64,000 nt of DNA, from NCBI RefSeq assembly GCF_002865605.1, contig NZ_CP025583.1, forward strand, positions 1,778,501 through 1,842,500, read 5' to 3'. Within the stretch, counting starts at the first letter, position 1, and every line of letters starts with the position of its first letter. This stretch comes from Paracoccus jeotgali. GTDB lineage: Bacteria > Pseudomonadota > Alphaproteobacteria > Rhodobacterales > Rhodobacteraceae. The notes under the pieces are model-generated. The model had not been told where the DNA came from and ran no database searches. It saw only the letters and a list, made by a program, of their open reading frames with translations. Shown here one piece after another: positions 1 to 7,414 of this stretch. The position numbers and the translations under genes are program-made.

Positions 1-242
1 GAGCCGGTCAGGATCAGGATCGGCGTGTCGACGCGCGACATGCGGATCTGGCGCAGCACCTCCATCCCGTTCATGTCCGGCAGGTCGAGATCGAGCAGGA
101 TCAGGTCATAGTCATAGAGCTTGGCCAGATCGATGCCTTCCTCGCCCATATCGGTCAGGAAGACGTTGTAGCTGGCATGGGTCAGCATCATTTCGACACT
201 GCGCGCGGTCGACGGATCGTCTTCAACCAGAAGTATACGCAT
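1..242 (-). CDS. ctrA: Cell-cycle response regulator CtrA, N-terminal part (cut by window edge)
   Basis: The first 80 residues of an OmpR-family response regulator are visible; the DNA-binding half lies outside the window. The receiver domain begins [10 protein letters not shown] and has the acidic pair at residues 8-9 and a phosphoacceptor aspartate at residue 51 in [11 protein letters not shown]. This is the CtrA receiver pattern of alphaproteobacteria. CtrA is a master transcription factor that binds TTAA-N7-TTAA sites and controls division and motility genes. The neighbouring sciP gene, whose product is known in Caulobacter as a CtrA inhibitor, supports the call. A near-consensus CtrA box and a GANTC methylation site lie just upstream, suggesting autoregulation. 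Confidence 0.93.
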   Translation of the reverse strand, partial: MRILLVEDDPSTARSVEMMLTHASYNVFLTDMGEEGIDLAKLYDYDLILLDLDLPDMNGMEVLRQIRMSRVDTPILILTG

Positions 243-260
243 GGCTCAGCCCTCGTTTGC

Positions 261-265
261 GAATC
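261..265. promoter_or_regulatory. GANTC (CcrM-type) methylation site upstream of ctrA
   Basis: A GAATC pentamer lies about 20 bases upstream of the ctrA start codon. In Caulobacter the ctrA promoter region carries a GANTC site whose CcrM methylation state affects transcription. A single pentamer can arise by chance, so the role here is inferred from position only. Confidence 0.4.
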
Positions 266-296
266 GTTCCATTGATTTCAAATTCGCTTCAATTCG

Positions 297-311
297 TTAA
301 TATCACGTTAC
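297..311 (-). promoter_or_regulatory. Candidate CtrA binding box in the ctrA upstream region
   Basis: On the plus strand the site reads TTAA, seven bases, TTAC, one mismatch from the TTAA-N7-TTAA consensus. It lies about 55 bases upstream of the ctrA start, between sciP and ctrA, where autoregulation would act. The match and location are seen directly; binding is inferred. Confidence 0.5.
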
Positions 312-371
312 CGTTGGTTGTCGCGGATTTTATGCAACCTTGGGGTGTATTCTGACCTGTGCCCGCGCGCC

Positions 372-647
372 TCACCCCTGTCGATAATTCTGCAGCGCCG
401 TGACCCGCAGAGCCTTCACGCCGTGGTCGCGGATGGCCCTGCACCAGCTGTCGAATTCTTCTTCGGACAGGCTGTATCGGCTGATCGCTTCGTCGCGGGT
501 CAGCAGTCCGCAGCTGACCGCCTTGACCACCAGCGCCTTGCGGCTGGCGACCCATCGCACCGACGGGTCAGGCAGGTCCGCCAGCGTCATGACCGACCCA
601 TCCGGCAGATTGACCGTGCGCGGTCCCGAGGATTTTCGCAGATACAT
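372..647 (-). CDS. sciP: SciP-like CtrA inhibitor (DUF1153 family)
   Basis: A 91-residue small DNA-binding protein starting MYLRKSSGPRTVNLPDG, with a helix-turn-helix-like central region (LLTRDEAISRYSLSEEEFDSW). This is the DUF1153 family that includes Caulobacter SciP, which blocks CtrA-dependent transcription in G1 cells. I chose the ATG at 647 over a longer open frame because a GGAGGTGACC ribosome site sits directly before it and the family begins at this motif. It lies 129 bases upstream of ctrA on the same strand, so the two may be co-transcribed or share regulation. Confidence 0.9.
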   Translation of the reverse strand: MYLRKSSGPRTVNLPDGSVMTLADLPDPSVRWVASRKALVVKAVSCGLLTRDEAISRYSLSEEEFDSWCRAIRDHGVKALRVTALQNYRQG

Positions 648-707
648 GGTCACCTCCGTTGCAGAAAGCTTTAGGGCCAACAGCTTAAGCGAGGGTGAAC
701 CCCGCCC

Positions 708-735
708 TTGAAGATCCGGCAAATATTCCTATAAT
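708..735 (+). promoter_or_regulatory. Likely sigma-70 promoter of mnmA
   Basis: TTGAAG at 708-713 and a perfect TATAAT at 730-735, 16 bases apart, lie 45 bases before the mnmA start. The -10 element is unusually good for such a GC-rich genome. Confidence 0.6.
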
Positions 736-780
736 TTTCGGGATTATCGGCTTGGCCGATGACAGATTTCAGGACATTCC

Positions 781-1935
781 ATGACCGTCATGACCGCACA
801 TCCACCCGTCGCAGGGGTGAACTCTCTTGGCTTCGACAAGCCGCCAGCGCAAACCCGCGTCGTCGTGGCCATGTCGGGCGGCGTCGACAGCTCGGTCGTG
901 GCGGCCAAGCTGGCGCAGGAAGGCTATGACGTCATCGGCGTGACGCTGCAACTTTACGATCACGGCGCGGCGCTGGCGAAAAAAGGCGCCTGCTGTGCCG
1001 GGCAGGACATCCACGACGCGCGCCGGGTCGCCGAGCGGATCGGTTTCCCGCATTATGTGCTTGATTATGAAAACAAGTTCCGCGAGTCGGTGATCGACGA
1101 GTTCGCCGATGCCTATCTGGCCGGCGCGACCCCCGTGCCCTGCATCCGCTGCAATGAGCGGGTGAAGTTCCGCGATCTGCTGGAAACCGCGCGCGATCTG
1201 GACGCCGATTGCATGGCGACCGGCCATTATATCCAGCGCCGCATGGGGCCCGAGGGCGCCGAGCTGCACATGGCCGCCGACGCGACCCGCGACCAAAGCT
1301 ATTTCCTGTTCTCGACCACGCAAGAGCAGCTAGATTTCCTGCGCTTTCCGCTGGGCCATCTGGCCAGCAAGGACGAGACGCGGGCGCTGGCCTCTCGCTA
1401 TGGTCTGTCGGTCGCGGACAAGCCGGACAGTCAGGATATCTGCTTTGTGCCGAACGGGAACTATGCCGCGGTGATCGAAAAGCTGCGTCCCGGCGCGGCC
1501 GATCCGGGCGAGATCGTGGACGTGGACGGCAATGTGCTGGGCCAGCATCAAGGCGTGATCCACTATACCATCGGGCAGCGGCGCGGTCTGGGGATCGGCG
1601 GTCTGGGCGATCCGCTTTATGTCGTGCGGCTCGACCCGGTCGCGCGGCAGGTTATTGTCGGCCCGCGCGAGGCGCTGTCGACGCGGATCGTGCCGGTGGC
1701 CGAGGTCAACTGGATCGGCCCCGGCGCGTTTCAGGACGGCCCGCGCGAGATCATGGTCCGCATCCGCTCGACCCGCCCGCCGCGCGCCGCGATCCTGCGC
1801 CCGGCCGGTCCCCATAGCGCCGAGGTCGAGTTGCTCGACCCCGAAGAGGGCGTCAGCTCCGGCCAGGCCTGTGTCTTCTATGAGACCGGCGGGACGCGGG
1901 TGCTGGGGGGCGGCTGGATCCAGGCGCGGCGCTAA
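781..1935 (+). CDS. mnmA: tRNA-uridine 2-sulfurtransferase MnmA
   Basis: MnmA thiolates the wobble uridine (U34) of tRNAs for Lys, Glu and Gln, using sulfur relayed to it as persulfide. The 384-residue protein has the ATP pyrophosphatase loop SGGVDSS at residues 32-38, one catalytic cysteine in the CNERVKF motif (about residue 124) and the second in DSQDICF (about residue 220), as in E. coli MnmA. It ends in the beta-barrel region of the family. The N-terminus is roughly 25 residues longer than E. coli MnmA, so an internal start at the second methionine (residue 4) is possible. A good promoter lies just upstream. Confidence 0.96.
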   Translation: MTVMTAHPPVAGVNSLGFDKPPAQTRVVVAMSGGVDSSVVAAKLAQEGYDVIGVTLQLYDHGAALAKKGACCAGQDIHDARRVAERIGFPHYVLDYENKFRESVIDEFADAYLAGATPVPCIRCNERVKFRDLLETARDLDADCMATGHYIQRRMGPEGAELHMAADATRDQSYFLFSTTQEQLDFLRFPLGHLASKDETRALASRYGLSVADKPDSQDICFVPNGNYAAVIEKLRPGAADPGEIVDVDGNVLGQHQGVIHYTIGQRRGLGIGGLGDPLYVVRLDPVARQVIVGPREALSTRIVPVAEVNWIGPGAFQDGPREIMVRIRSTRPPRAAILRPAGPHSAEVELLDPEEGVSSGQACVFYETGGTRVLGGGWIQARR

Positions 1936-1936
1936 G

Positions 1937-1961
1937 GCCGGCGGCGGTCATATTCGCCGGC
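1937..1961. terminator. Inverted repeat between convergent mnmA and lpxB
   Basis: GCCGGCG at 1937-1943 pairs with CGCCGGC at 1955-1961 around an 11-base loop. It sits between two converging genes and could end transcription from both sides, although neither side has a run of T. Confidence 0.35.
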
Positions 1962-1963
1962 GG

Positions 1964-3124
1964 TCACGCCCCGCGGCTTTTGGCGATGAAATCCAGCACC
2001 GACTTCGCCGCCCGCAGGCCGGGCGGTGGGCCGCCCTCGCCCAGACGTTCCATGGTCAGCACCATGGCGTCGATCTGGGCGGCACGACGTTCCGGGCTTT
2101 CCAGCAGGTCCAGCAGCGCGTCGGCGATGGGACCGGCGCGACAGTCGCGGCCGAGGAATTCGGGAATCGCGCGGCTGTCGCTGACCAGATTGACCAGCGT
2201 CACCGTATCGGTCTTCAACAGCATCCCGATCAGCCAGCGCGACAGCGGCGCCATGTCATAGGCGATCACCATCGGCAGGCGGTTGGCGGCGAGTTCAAGG
2301 CTGACCGTCCCCGACGCCGCCAGCGCAATGGTCGCCGCCTGAAACGCGGCGCGCTTGTCGGCGGGGGCCTCGACCACGATGGGGGCGGTGGGCCAGCGGC
2401 GTGTCATGTCGCGCACCATGCGCGAGACGCCGGGCACGGTGGGTATGACCACGCGGGTTTCGGGAATGCGGTCGCGCAGGCGGATCAGCGCCTCGTCGAA
2501 GCGCGGGGCGAGGCGGGCGACCTCGCTGCGGCGCGAGCCGGGCAGGCACAGCACCAGCGGCGCGTCCTCGGCGATGTGATGGGCGGCGCGAAAGGCCAGC
2601 CCCTCGGCCGCCGAGGCGCGTTTCTCGGCCACGACCGGGTGGCCGACGAAATCGCAGCTCATTCCCGCGGCCTGCATCAGCGGCGGCTCGAAGGGCAGCA
2701 GGGCCAGCACATGATCGACGAACCTCGCCATCCGCGCGGCGCGGCCGGGGCGCCAGGCCCAGACTGAGGGCGCGACATAGTGAATCACCGGCCCCGTGAA
2801 CCCCATCTCATGGGCCTGACGCGCGACGCGCAGGCAGAAATCGGGGCTGTCGATGGTCAGCAACGCATCGGGCGCGGTCTGCGCCACCACTTCGGCGGTT
2901 TCTCGGATGCGGCGCTTGAGATGGCGGTATCTGGGCAGGATCTCGGCGATCCCCATCAGCGACAATTCCTCCATCGGGAAACGGCTGACCAGCCCCTGCG
3001 CGGCCATGTCCGGCCCGCCGATCCCGTCAAAGCCGAGACCCGGCGACAGCGCCGACAACCCCCCCATCAGCGCCCCGCCCAGTCTGTCGCCCGACACCTC
3101 GCCCGCGATCAGAAACAGCTTCAT
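1964..3124 (-). CDS. lpxB: Lipid-A-disaccharide synthase LpxB
   Basis: LpxB condenses UDP-2,3-diacylglucosamine with lipid X to form the tetraacyl disaccharide 1-phosphate of lipid A. The 386-residue protein opens with the family motif LIAGEVSGDRLGG, has the membrane-associated APSVWAWRPGRA segment near residue 145, and ends with the conserved glycosyltransferase half (LPGSRRSEV, ELAANRLPMV). Its length is normal. It is the last gene of the fabZ-lpxA-lpxI-lpxB run, 25 bases after lpxI. Confidence 0.97.
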   Translation of the reverse strand: MKLFLIAGEVSGDRLGGALMGGLSALSPGLGFDGIGGPDMAAQGLVSRFPMEELSLMGIAEILPRYRHLKRRIRETAEVVAQTAPDALLTIDSPDFCLRVARQAHEMGFTGPVIHYVAPSVWAWRPGRAARMARFVDHVLALLPFEPPLMQAAGMSCDFVGHPVVAEKRASAAEGLAFRAAHHIAEDAPLVLCLPGSRRSEVARLAPRFDEALIRLRDRIPETRVVIPTVPGVSRMVRDMTRRWPTAPIVVEAPADKRAAFQAATIALAASGTVSLELAANRLPMVIAYDMAPLSRWLIGMLLKTDTVTLVNLVSDSRAIPEFLGRDCRAGPIADALLDLLESPERRAAQIDAMVLTMERLGEGGPPPGLRAAKSVLDFIAKSRGA

Positions 3125-3149
3125 CGCGAACCCTTCCCCTTGCCAGACG

Positions 3150-3944
3150 CTAACGCGACCACAAGAAAACGCCTGCCGCGCGGGCCTGTTCCGCGGTCTC
3201 TTCCGCCTCGAGCAGGATCACCCCGCCCGATTGCCACGCCACCCCGCCCAGACCGGCCCGCGCCACCTGCCCAACCGTGTCCGGCCCGATCGAGGGCAGG
3301 TCAATGCGCCGGTCCTGCCCCGGCTTCGGCGCCTTCCACAGCACCCCGCGTGGCCCGTTCAGGCGCGGCCGCTGATCGCGGTGCAGGGCCACGAAATCCA
3401 GCATCGCTTCGGTCCCCGGCAGGGTCTCGACGGCGAGGCACAGGCCCTGCGCCACCACCGCGCCCTGCCCGATATCCAGATGTCCCAGCCCCTCGACGAT
3501 CTCGGCGGCGCGGGTGGCGTCGTCGATGTCGGCGGCACTCGGCTCTCCGCACAGGATGCCGGGGCCGGGGACCAGTTCCGGTGCGATTTCGGCGGTGCCG
3601 GCGACGGTAAAGCCGGCCTCTTCGAACAGCGCCACAACCTCGCGCAGGGCGGCATCGTCGCCGGTCTGCATGGCGGCAAGGATGCGCGGCACCAGGCTGG
3701 CGGTGCGCGGATCGAACGCCTCGGGGTCGAGACGCGGGCGACGCACGGCCCCGGCAAAGGTCACGCGGTCTACGCCCTGCGTGGTCAGCCAGTCGAAGAA
3801 GGGGACCAGCCGCTCGAGCCGAAAGCTCTGATGCGGCATGGGTGGCGAGAACCCTTCCAACGCCGCGATGACCGGATTGTCCAGCCGCGCGGCGATCGAG
3901 GGCGCCAGCGCGCCCTGACCGGCGATGATGGCGGTGCGGCTCAT
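3150..3944 (-). CDS. lpxI: UDP-2,3-diacylglucosamine pyrophosphatase LpxI (DUF1009)
   Basis: LpxI cleaves UDP-2,3-diacylglucosamine to lipid X, the step done by LpxH in gammaproteobacteria; LpxI is the alphaproteobacterial replacement. The 264-residue sequence has the DUF1009 pattern: an N-terminal IIAGQGALAPSIA segment, then a C-terminal half with DFVALHRDQRPRLNGPRGVLWKAPKPGQD and DLPSIGPDTV. It overlaps the lpxA stop codon by four bases (ATGA) and lies between lpxA and lpxB, its usual place, which supports the call. Confidence 0.94.
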   Translation of the reverse strand: MSRTAIIAGQGALAPSIAARLDNPVIAALEGFSPPMPHQSFRLERLVPFFDWLTTQGVDRVTFAGAVRRPRLDPEAFDPRTASLVPRILAAMQTGDDAALREVVALFEEAGFTVAGTAEIAPELVPGPGILCGEPSAADIDDATRAAEIVEGLGHLDIGQGAVVAQGLCLAVETLPGTEAMLDFVALHRDQRPRLNGPRGVLWKAPKPGQDRRIDLPSIGPDTVGQVARAGLGGVAWQSGGVILLEAEETAEQARAAGVFLWSR

Positions 3945-4726
3945 AACGGCTTCAGAAAGCTGCGGTCCGAGGGCCCGAGGATGAAGTCGAGCATCTGCTG
4001 CACCAGCGGGCCGTTCTGCTCGTCCTGCATCTCTTGCGCGGTGGGGCGCAGCGCGCCGCCATGCAGGCGCTGAAGGGCCGCGCGCAGTTCGGCCAGCTCG
4101 GCCCGGCTGATGCCGCGCCGTTTCAGCCCGACAAGGTTCAGCCCGTCCAGCCCCGCGCGCGGGGCCTGCACCAGCCCGTGCGGGACGACATCCGCGGTCA
4201 CCATCGACAGCGCGCCGATCATCGCGCCCTGCCCGATACGGACGAATTGGTGGATGCCGGACAGCCCGCCGACGATGACGTCATCCTCGATCACGCAATG
4301 ACCGGCGACGGCGACCGAGTTGACCAGGATCACCCGGTCCCCGATCCGGCAGTCATGGCCGACATGGCAGCTGGCCATGAACAGCCCGTCATCGCCGATG
4401 CGGGTCAGCCCGCCCCCGCCGCTGGTGCCGGGGTTCATGGTGACATATTCGCGGATGCGGTTGCGGGCGCCGATTTCCAGCCGCGTATCCTCGCCCCGGA
4501 ACTTGAGATCCTGCGGCTCTTGCCCGATCGAGGCAAAGGGAAAGATGCGCGTCTCTGCCCCGATCCGGGTGTCGCCGCCGATCACCACATGAGAGGCCAG
4601 CCGCACCCCGTCGCCCAGCCTGACGCGGGGGCCGATGACGCAGAACGGGCCGATCTCGACCCCCTGCCCCAGCTCGGCCCCGGCCTCGACAATGGCCGAG
4701 GGGTGGATGCGTGTGTCAGCCGTCAT
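3941..4726 (-). CDS. lpxA: UDP-N-acetylglucosamine acyltransferase LpxA
   Basis: LpxA adds the 3-hydroxyacyl chain to O-3 of UDP-GlcNAc, the first step of lipid A synthesis. The 261-residue protein is a left-handed hexapeptide-repeat helix with the catalytic histidine in ASCHVGHDC and the LKRRGIS C-terminal motif. I chose the ATG at 4726 ([10 protein letters not shown]) because homologues begin there and it gives only an 11-base overlap with fabZ; an in-frame start 21 bases earlier exists. The residue aligned with E. coli Gly173, the acyl-chain ruler, is alanine, which may favour a shorter chain than C14 (inference). Confidence 0.96.
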   Translation of the reverse strand: MTADTRIHPSAIVEAGAELGQGVEIGPFCVIGPRVRLGDGVRLASHVVIGGDTRIGAETRIFPFASIGQEPQDLKFRGEDTRLEIGARNRIREYVTMNPGTSGGGGLTRIGDDGLFMASCHVGHDCRIGDRVILVNSVAVAGHCVIEDDVIVGGLSGIHQFVRIGQGAMIGALSMVTADVVPHGLVQAPRAGLDGLNLVGLKRRGISRAELAELRAALQRLHGGALRPTAQEMQDEQNGPLVQQMLDFILGPSDRSFLKPL

Positions 4727-5222
4727 TGCGGCCAGCAGCGGGGGCATCGGCGGTCGAGGTCGCGGTCGCGGACTGGTCCATCATCGCGGTAAATTCCGCC
4801 TCGCAGGCCAGTTCATCGCCGACCATGGCGCGGCCGGCGAATTTCCAGATCCGCCCGCCGCCGCGCCGCGCCTCGACATGCAGTTCCAGCACGTCGCCCG
4901 GCACCACCATGCGGCGGAACTTGACCTTGTCGATGGCCATGAAATAGGTCTTCATCCCCTTGTCGGCCAGATCGAGGCTGGCGCAGACCACCACCGCCGC
5001 CGTCTGGGCCATCGCCTCGACGATGGTGACGCCGGGCATGACCGGCTGGCCGGGGAAATGGCCCTGGAAATGCGGCTCGTTGATGGTGACGTTCTTGATC
5101 CCGACCCCGGATTTATGGGGCACGATGTCGCGGACCCGGTCGATCAGCAGGAACGGATAGCGATGCGGGATCATCCGCTGGATCAGGCCGATATCGGCTT
5201 CGGCAGGGGTGGTGTCGGCCAT
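4716..5222 (-). CDS. fabZ: 3-hydroxyacyl-ACP dehydratase FabZ
   Basis: FabZ dehydrates 3-hydroxyacyl-ACP in fatty acid elongation and competes with LpxA for hydroxyacyl-ACP. The 168-residue hotdog-fold protein shows the signature [19 protein letters not shown] with the catalytic histidine and glutamate, preceded by [13 protein letters not shown]. The ATG at 5222 is chosen because the family starts shortly before this motif; the open frame continues much further upstream without similarity. It lies 71 bases after the preceding membrane gene and heads the lpxA-lpxI-lpxB run. Confidence 0.96.
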   Translation of the reverse strand: MADTTPAEADIGLIQRMIPHRYPFLLIDRVRDIVPHKSGVGIKNVTINEPHFQGHFPGQPVMPGVTIVEAMAQTAAVVVCASLDLADKGMKTYFMAIDKVKFRRMVVPGDVLELHVEARRGGGRIWKFAGRAMVGDELACEAEFTAMMDQSATATSTADAPAAGRNDG

Positions 5223-5293
5223 GATGTCCCTTTCGGAAGGTTGCGTATCAGCAGCTAGCAAAGCCGGGGCCGGATTGGCAAGCCGCGCGGCCC

Positions 5294-7414
5294 TCAGGCG
5301 CGGCGGCCCTCGCGCAGCCAGCCCCCCAGCATCGCACCCGCGATCAGCAGCAGCCAGCCCCAACCGGGCAGCAGCGGATTTCGGCTGAGGCCGGTGACGG
5401 TTTCGGCCTTGCGCTCGACCAGCCCGATCCACGGCCCCGAAAGCCCCTGCCCGTCGGTCGCGCGCCCCTGGCCGGTGCGGCGCAGCTCCGGCAGCCCGTC
5501 CGACAGCAGATTGATGCTGCCGCCCGAGGCTTCGGTCAGCCCGGCCAGATCGGCGCCATTCGCGACGGTGCGCTCGAATTCGCGCGGCGAGGCGGGGCCC
5601 ACGGCGATCGAGCGGACCAGATCGCCCTGTCGCGCCGTGTACAGCCCCGGCATCGGCGCGACAAAGCGGCCGGTAAAGCGGCCCGGCCCGGCCGGCGACA
5701 GCGCGACCTGCGCGGTGCTGCCATCGGGCGCGGTCATCACCACCGGCGTCTCGGGCTCGGTCAGGCTGCGGCGCAGGATCTCGATGGTCTCGCCGCGGGG
5801 TGCGGCCAGCGTCAGCGCCTCTTCCTCGAGCTCGGGCTCTTTCATCGCCCAATGCGCCACGCGCCGCATCAGGTCGAGCTGCGGCCCGCCGCCCTCAAAC
5901 CCCCGTCCCCACAGCCAGATCTGGTCCGAGGCGATCAGCGCCACCCGCCCCTTGCCCTGCCGCCGCAGCATCAGCAGCGGCTGGTTGTCGGCCCCGGTCA
6001 TGGCGACGACGGCATCGGGGCGCGGGACGGTTTCCACCATCCGCAGCCAGCGACCCCAGACGTCATCGGGCACCGGCGCGCCGGGGGGCGGCGGGGCGCC
6101 GGGCAGATCGGCGGTGACCGGGTGACGCCGGCCTTCCGGCGTCAGTTCGGGGGTCAGCGGCATCTCGATCACGCGCCCGGTCGGCCGCGCGGGCAGCACC
6201 GTGCCAAGCGCCGATCGCGCAAGGCTGTCCACGCCCGCGAATTCCGGCCCGGCCGAGACCAGCACCGCGCCGCCCTCGTCCACATAACGGCGCAGATTGT
6301 CGTAATATTCCGGCAGCAGGATGCCGCGCATCCGGTAGCGGTCGAAGATGATCAGGTCGAAATCCGCGATCCGCTCAGTGAACAGCTCTCGGGTCGGGAA
6401 GGCGATCAGGGCCAGTTCCTCGACCGGGACACCGTCGAATTTCTCGGGCGGGCGCAGGATGGTGAAGTGGATCAGGTCGATGTTCGCGTCCGACTTCAAC
6501 AAGTTGCGCCAGGTTCTTTCACCGGGATTGGGCTCGCCCGAGACCAGCAGCACGCGCAGCCGGTCGCGGACCGCGTTGATGGTCAGCGCGGTCTGGTTGT
6601 TAAGCGCGGTCAGCTCGCCCGGCTCACCCTCGACCGAGAGTGTGATCACATTGGCGCCGGCGCGTTCCAGCGTCACCGGCAGTTCGACCTGCGTGCCGGG
6701 CGTGACGGCGACGGTGGCGATCACCTGATCGTCCAGCCGCGCGGTCAGGGTGGTGGGGCGGCCCCCATCGTCGGGACGCGCGCCCTCATCGGCGATGTGC
6801 AGGCGGATCGTGGTCTGCTGCCCGATCAGCGCGAAACGCGGGGCTTCATCGATGACGATGCGGCGGTCCCAGTCCTGCGGCGAGCCGGTCTGCAGGAAAT
6901 GCACCGGCGCGGGCGCAGTGTCAGGGATGGCGGCGGCATCATGGCTCAGCCCGTCGCTGACGACGATCACCCCGGCCAGACGGTTCGCCGGCTCGGCCGC
7001 GATGGCGCGCGACAGCGCCGCGCCCAGCAAGCTGCCGTCGGGGTCGTCATCGACCTCGATCCGGCGCAGGTCGAGGCCCGGCATCTGCGCCAACTGCGCC
7101 TCGATCCTCGCCGTGGCGTCCTCGGCCTGCGCGGCGCGGCCCGGCAAGGACTGGCTGGCGGTGCGGTCACGCAGCAGGATCACGATGTCCGACAGCGCCT
7201 GCGCGCTGCCCCGCTCGAGCCCCGGCCCGGCCAGCGCAAGCGCGATCAGCGCCAGCGTCCCGGCCCGCCACCACACCCCGCGCAACCCGCGCCACAGGCC
7301 CAGAGCCACCGCCAGCACCACGCCCACCGCCACGGCCAGCACCAGCCACCAGGCCAGATCCGGCCCGATCAGCGGCGCCAGCAGAGGGTCAAGGATCAGC
7401 CCGTCCCAGTTCAT
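5294..7414 (-). CDS. Membrane protein with VWA/glutamine-amidotransferase-like domain (MoxR-cluster component)
   Basis: A 706-residue protein with two or three N-terminal membrane helices (about residues 20-65), a large soluble region and one C-terminal helix ([20 protein letters not shown]). The first soluble part resembles a von Willebrand A fold ([17 protein letters not shown]), although the metal-site DxSxS motif is degraded to DRTAS. The middle part (residues about 285-480; [27 protein letters not shown]) resembles the glutamine-amidotransferase-like fold of BatA-linked proteins. It overlaps the preceding DUF4159 gene by four bases, so it belongs to the moxR-DUF58-DUF4159 set. The molecular function is unknown; a role in periplasmic or envelope maturation is inferred. 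Confidence 0.75.
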   Translation of the reverse strand: MNWDGLILDPLLAPLIGPDLAWWLVLAVAVGVVLAVALGLWRGLRGVWWRAGTLALIALALAGPGLERGSAQALSDIVILLRDRTASQSLPGRAAQAEDATARIEAQLAQMPGLDLRRIEVDDDPDGSLLGAALSRAIAAEPANRLAGVIVVSDGLSHDAAAIPDTAPAPVHFLQTGSPQDWDRRIVIDEAPRFALIGQQTTIRLHIADEGARPDDGGRPTTLTARLDDQVIATVAVTPGTQVELPVTLERAGANVITLSVEGEPGELTALNNQTALTINAVRDRLRVLLVSGEPNPGERTWRNLLKSDANIDLIHFTILRPPEKFDGVPVEELALIAFPTRELFTERIADFDLIIFDRYRMRGILLPEYYDNLRRYVDEGGAVLVSAGPEFAGVDSLARSALGTVLPARPTGRVIEMPLTPELTPEGRRHPVTADLPGAPPPPGAPVPDDVWGRWLRMVETVPRPDAVVAMTGADNQPLLMLRRQGKGRVALIASDQIWLWGRGFEGGGPQLDLMRRVAHWAMKEPELEEEALTLAAPRGETIEILRRSLTEPETPVVMTAPDGSTAQVALSPAGPGRFTGRFVAPMPGLYTARQGDLVRSIAVGPASPREFERTVANGADLAGLTEASGGSINLLSDGLPELRRTGQGRATDGQGLSGPWIGLVERKAETVTGLSRNPLLPGWGWLLLIAGAMLGGWLREGRRA

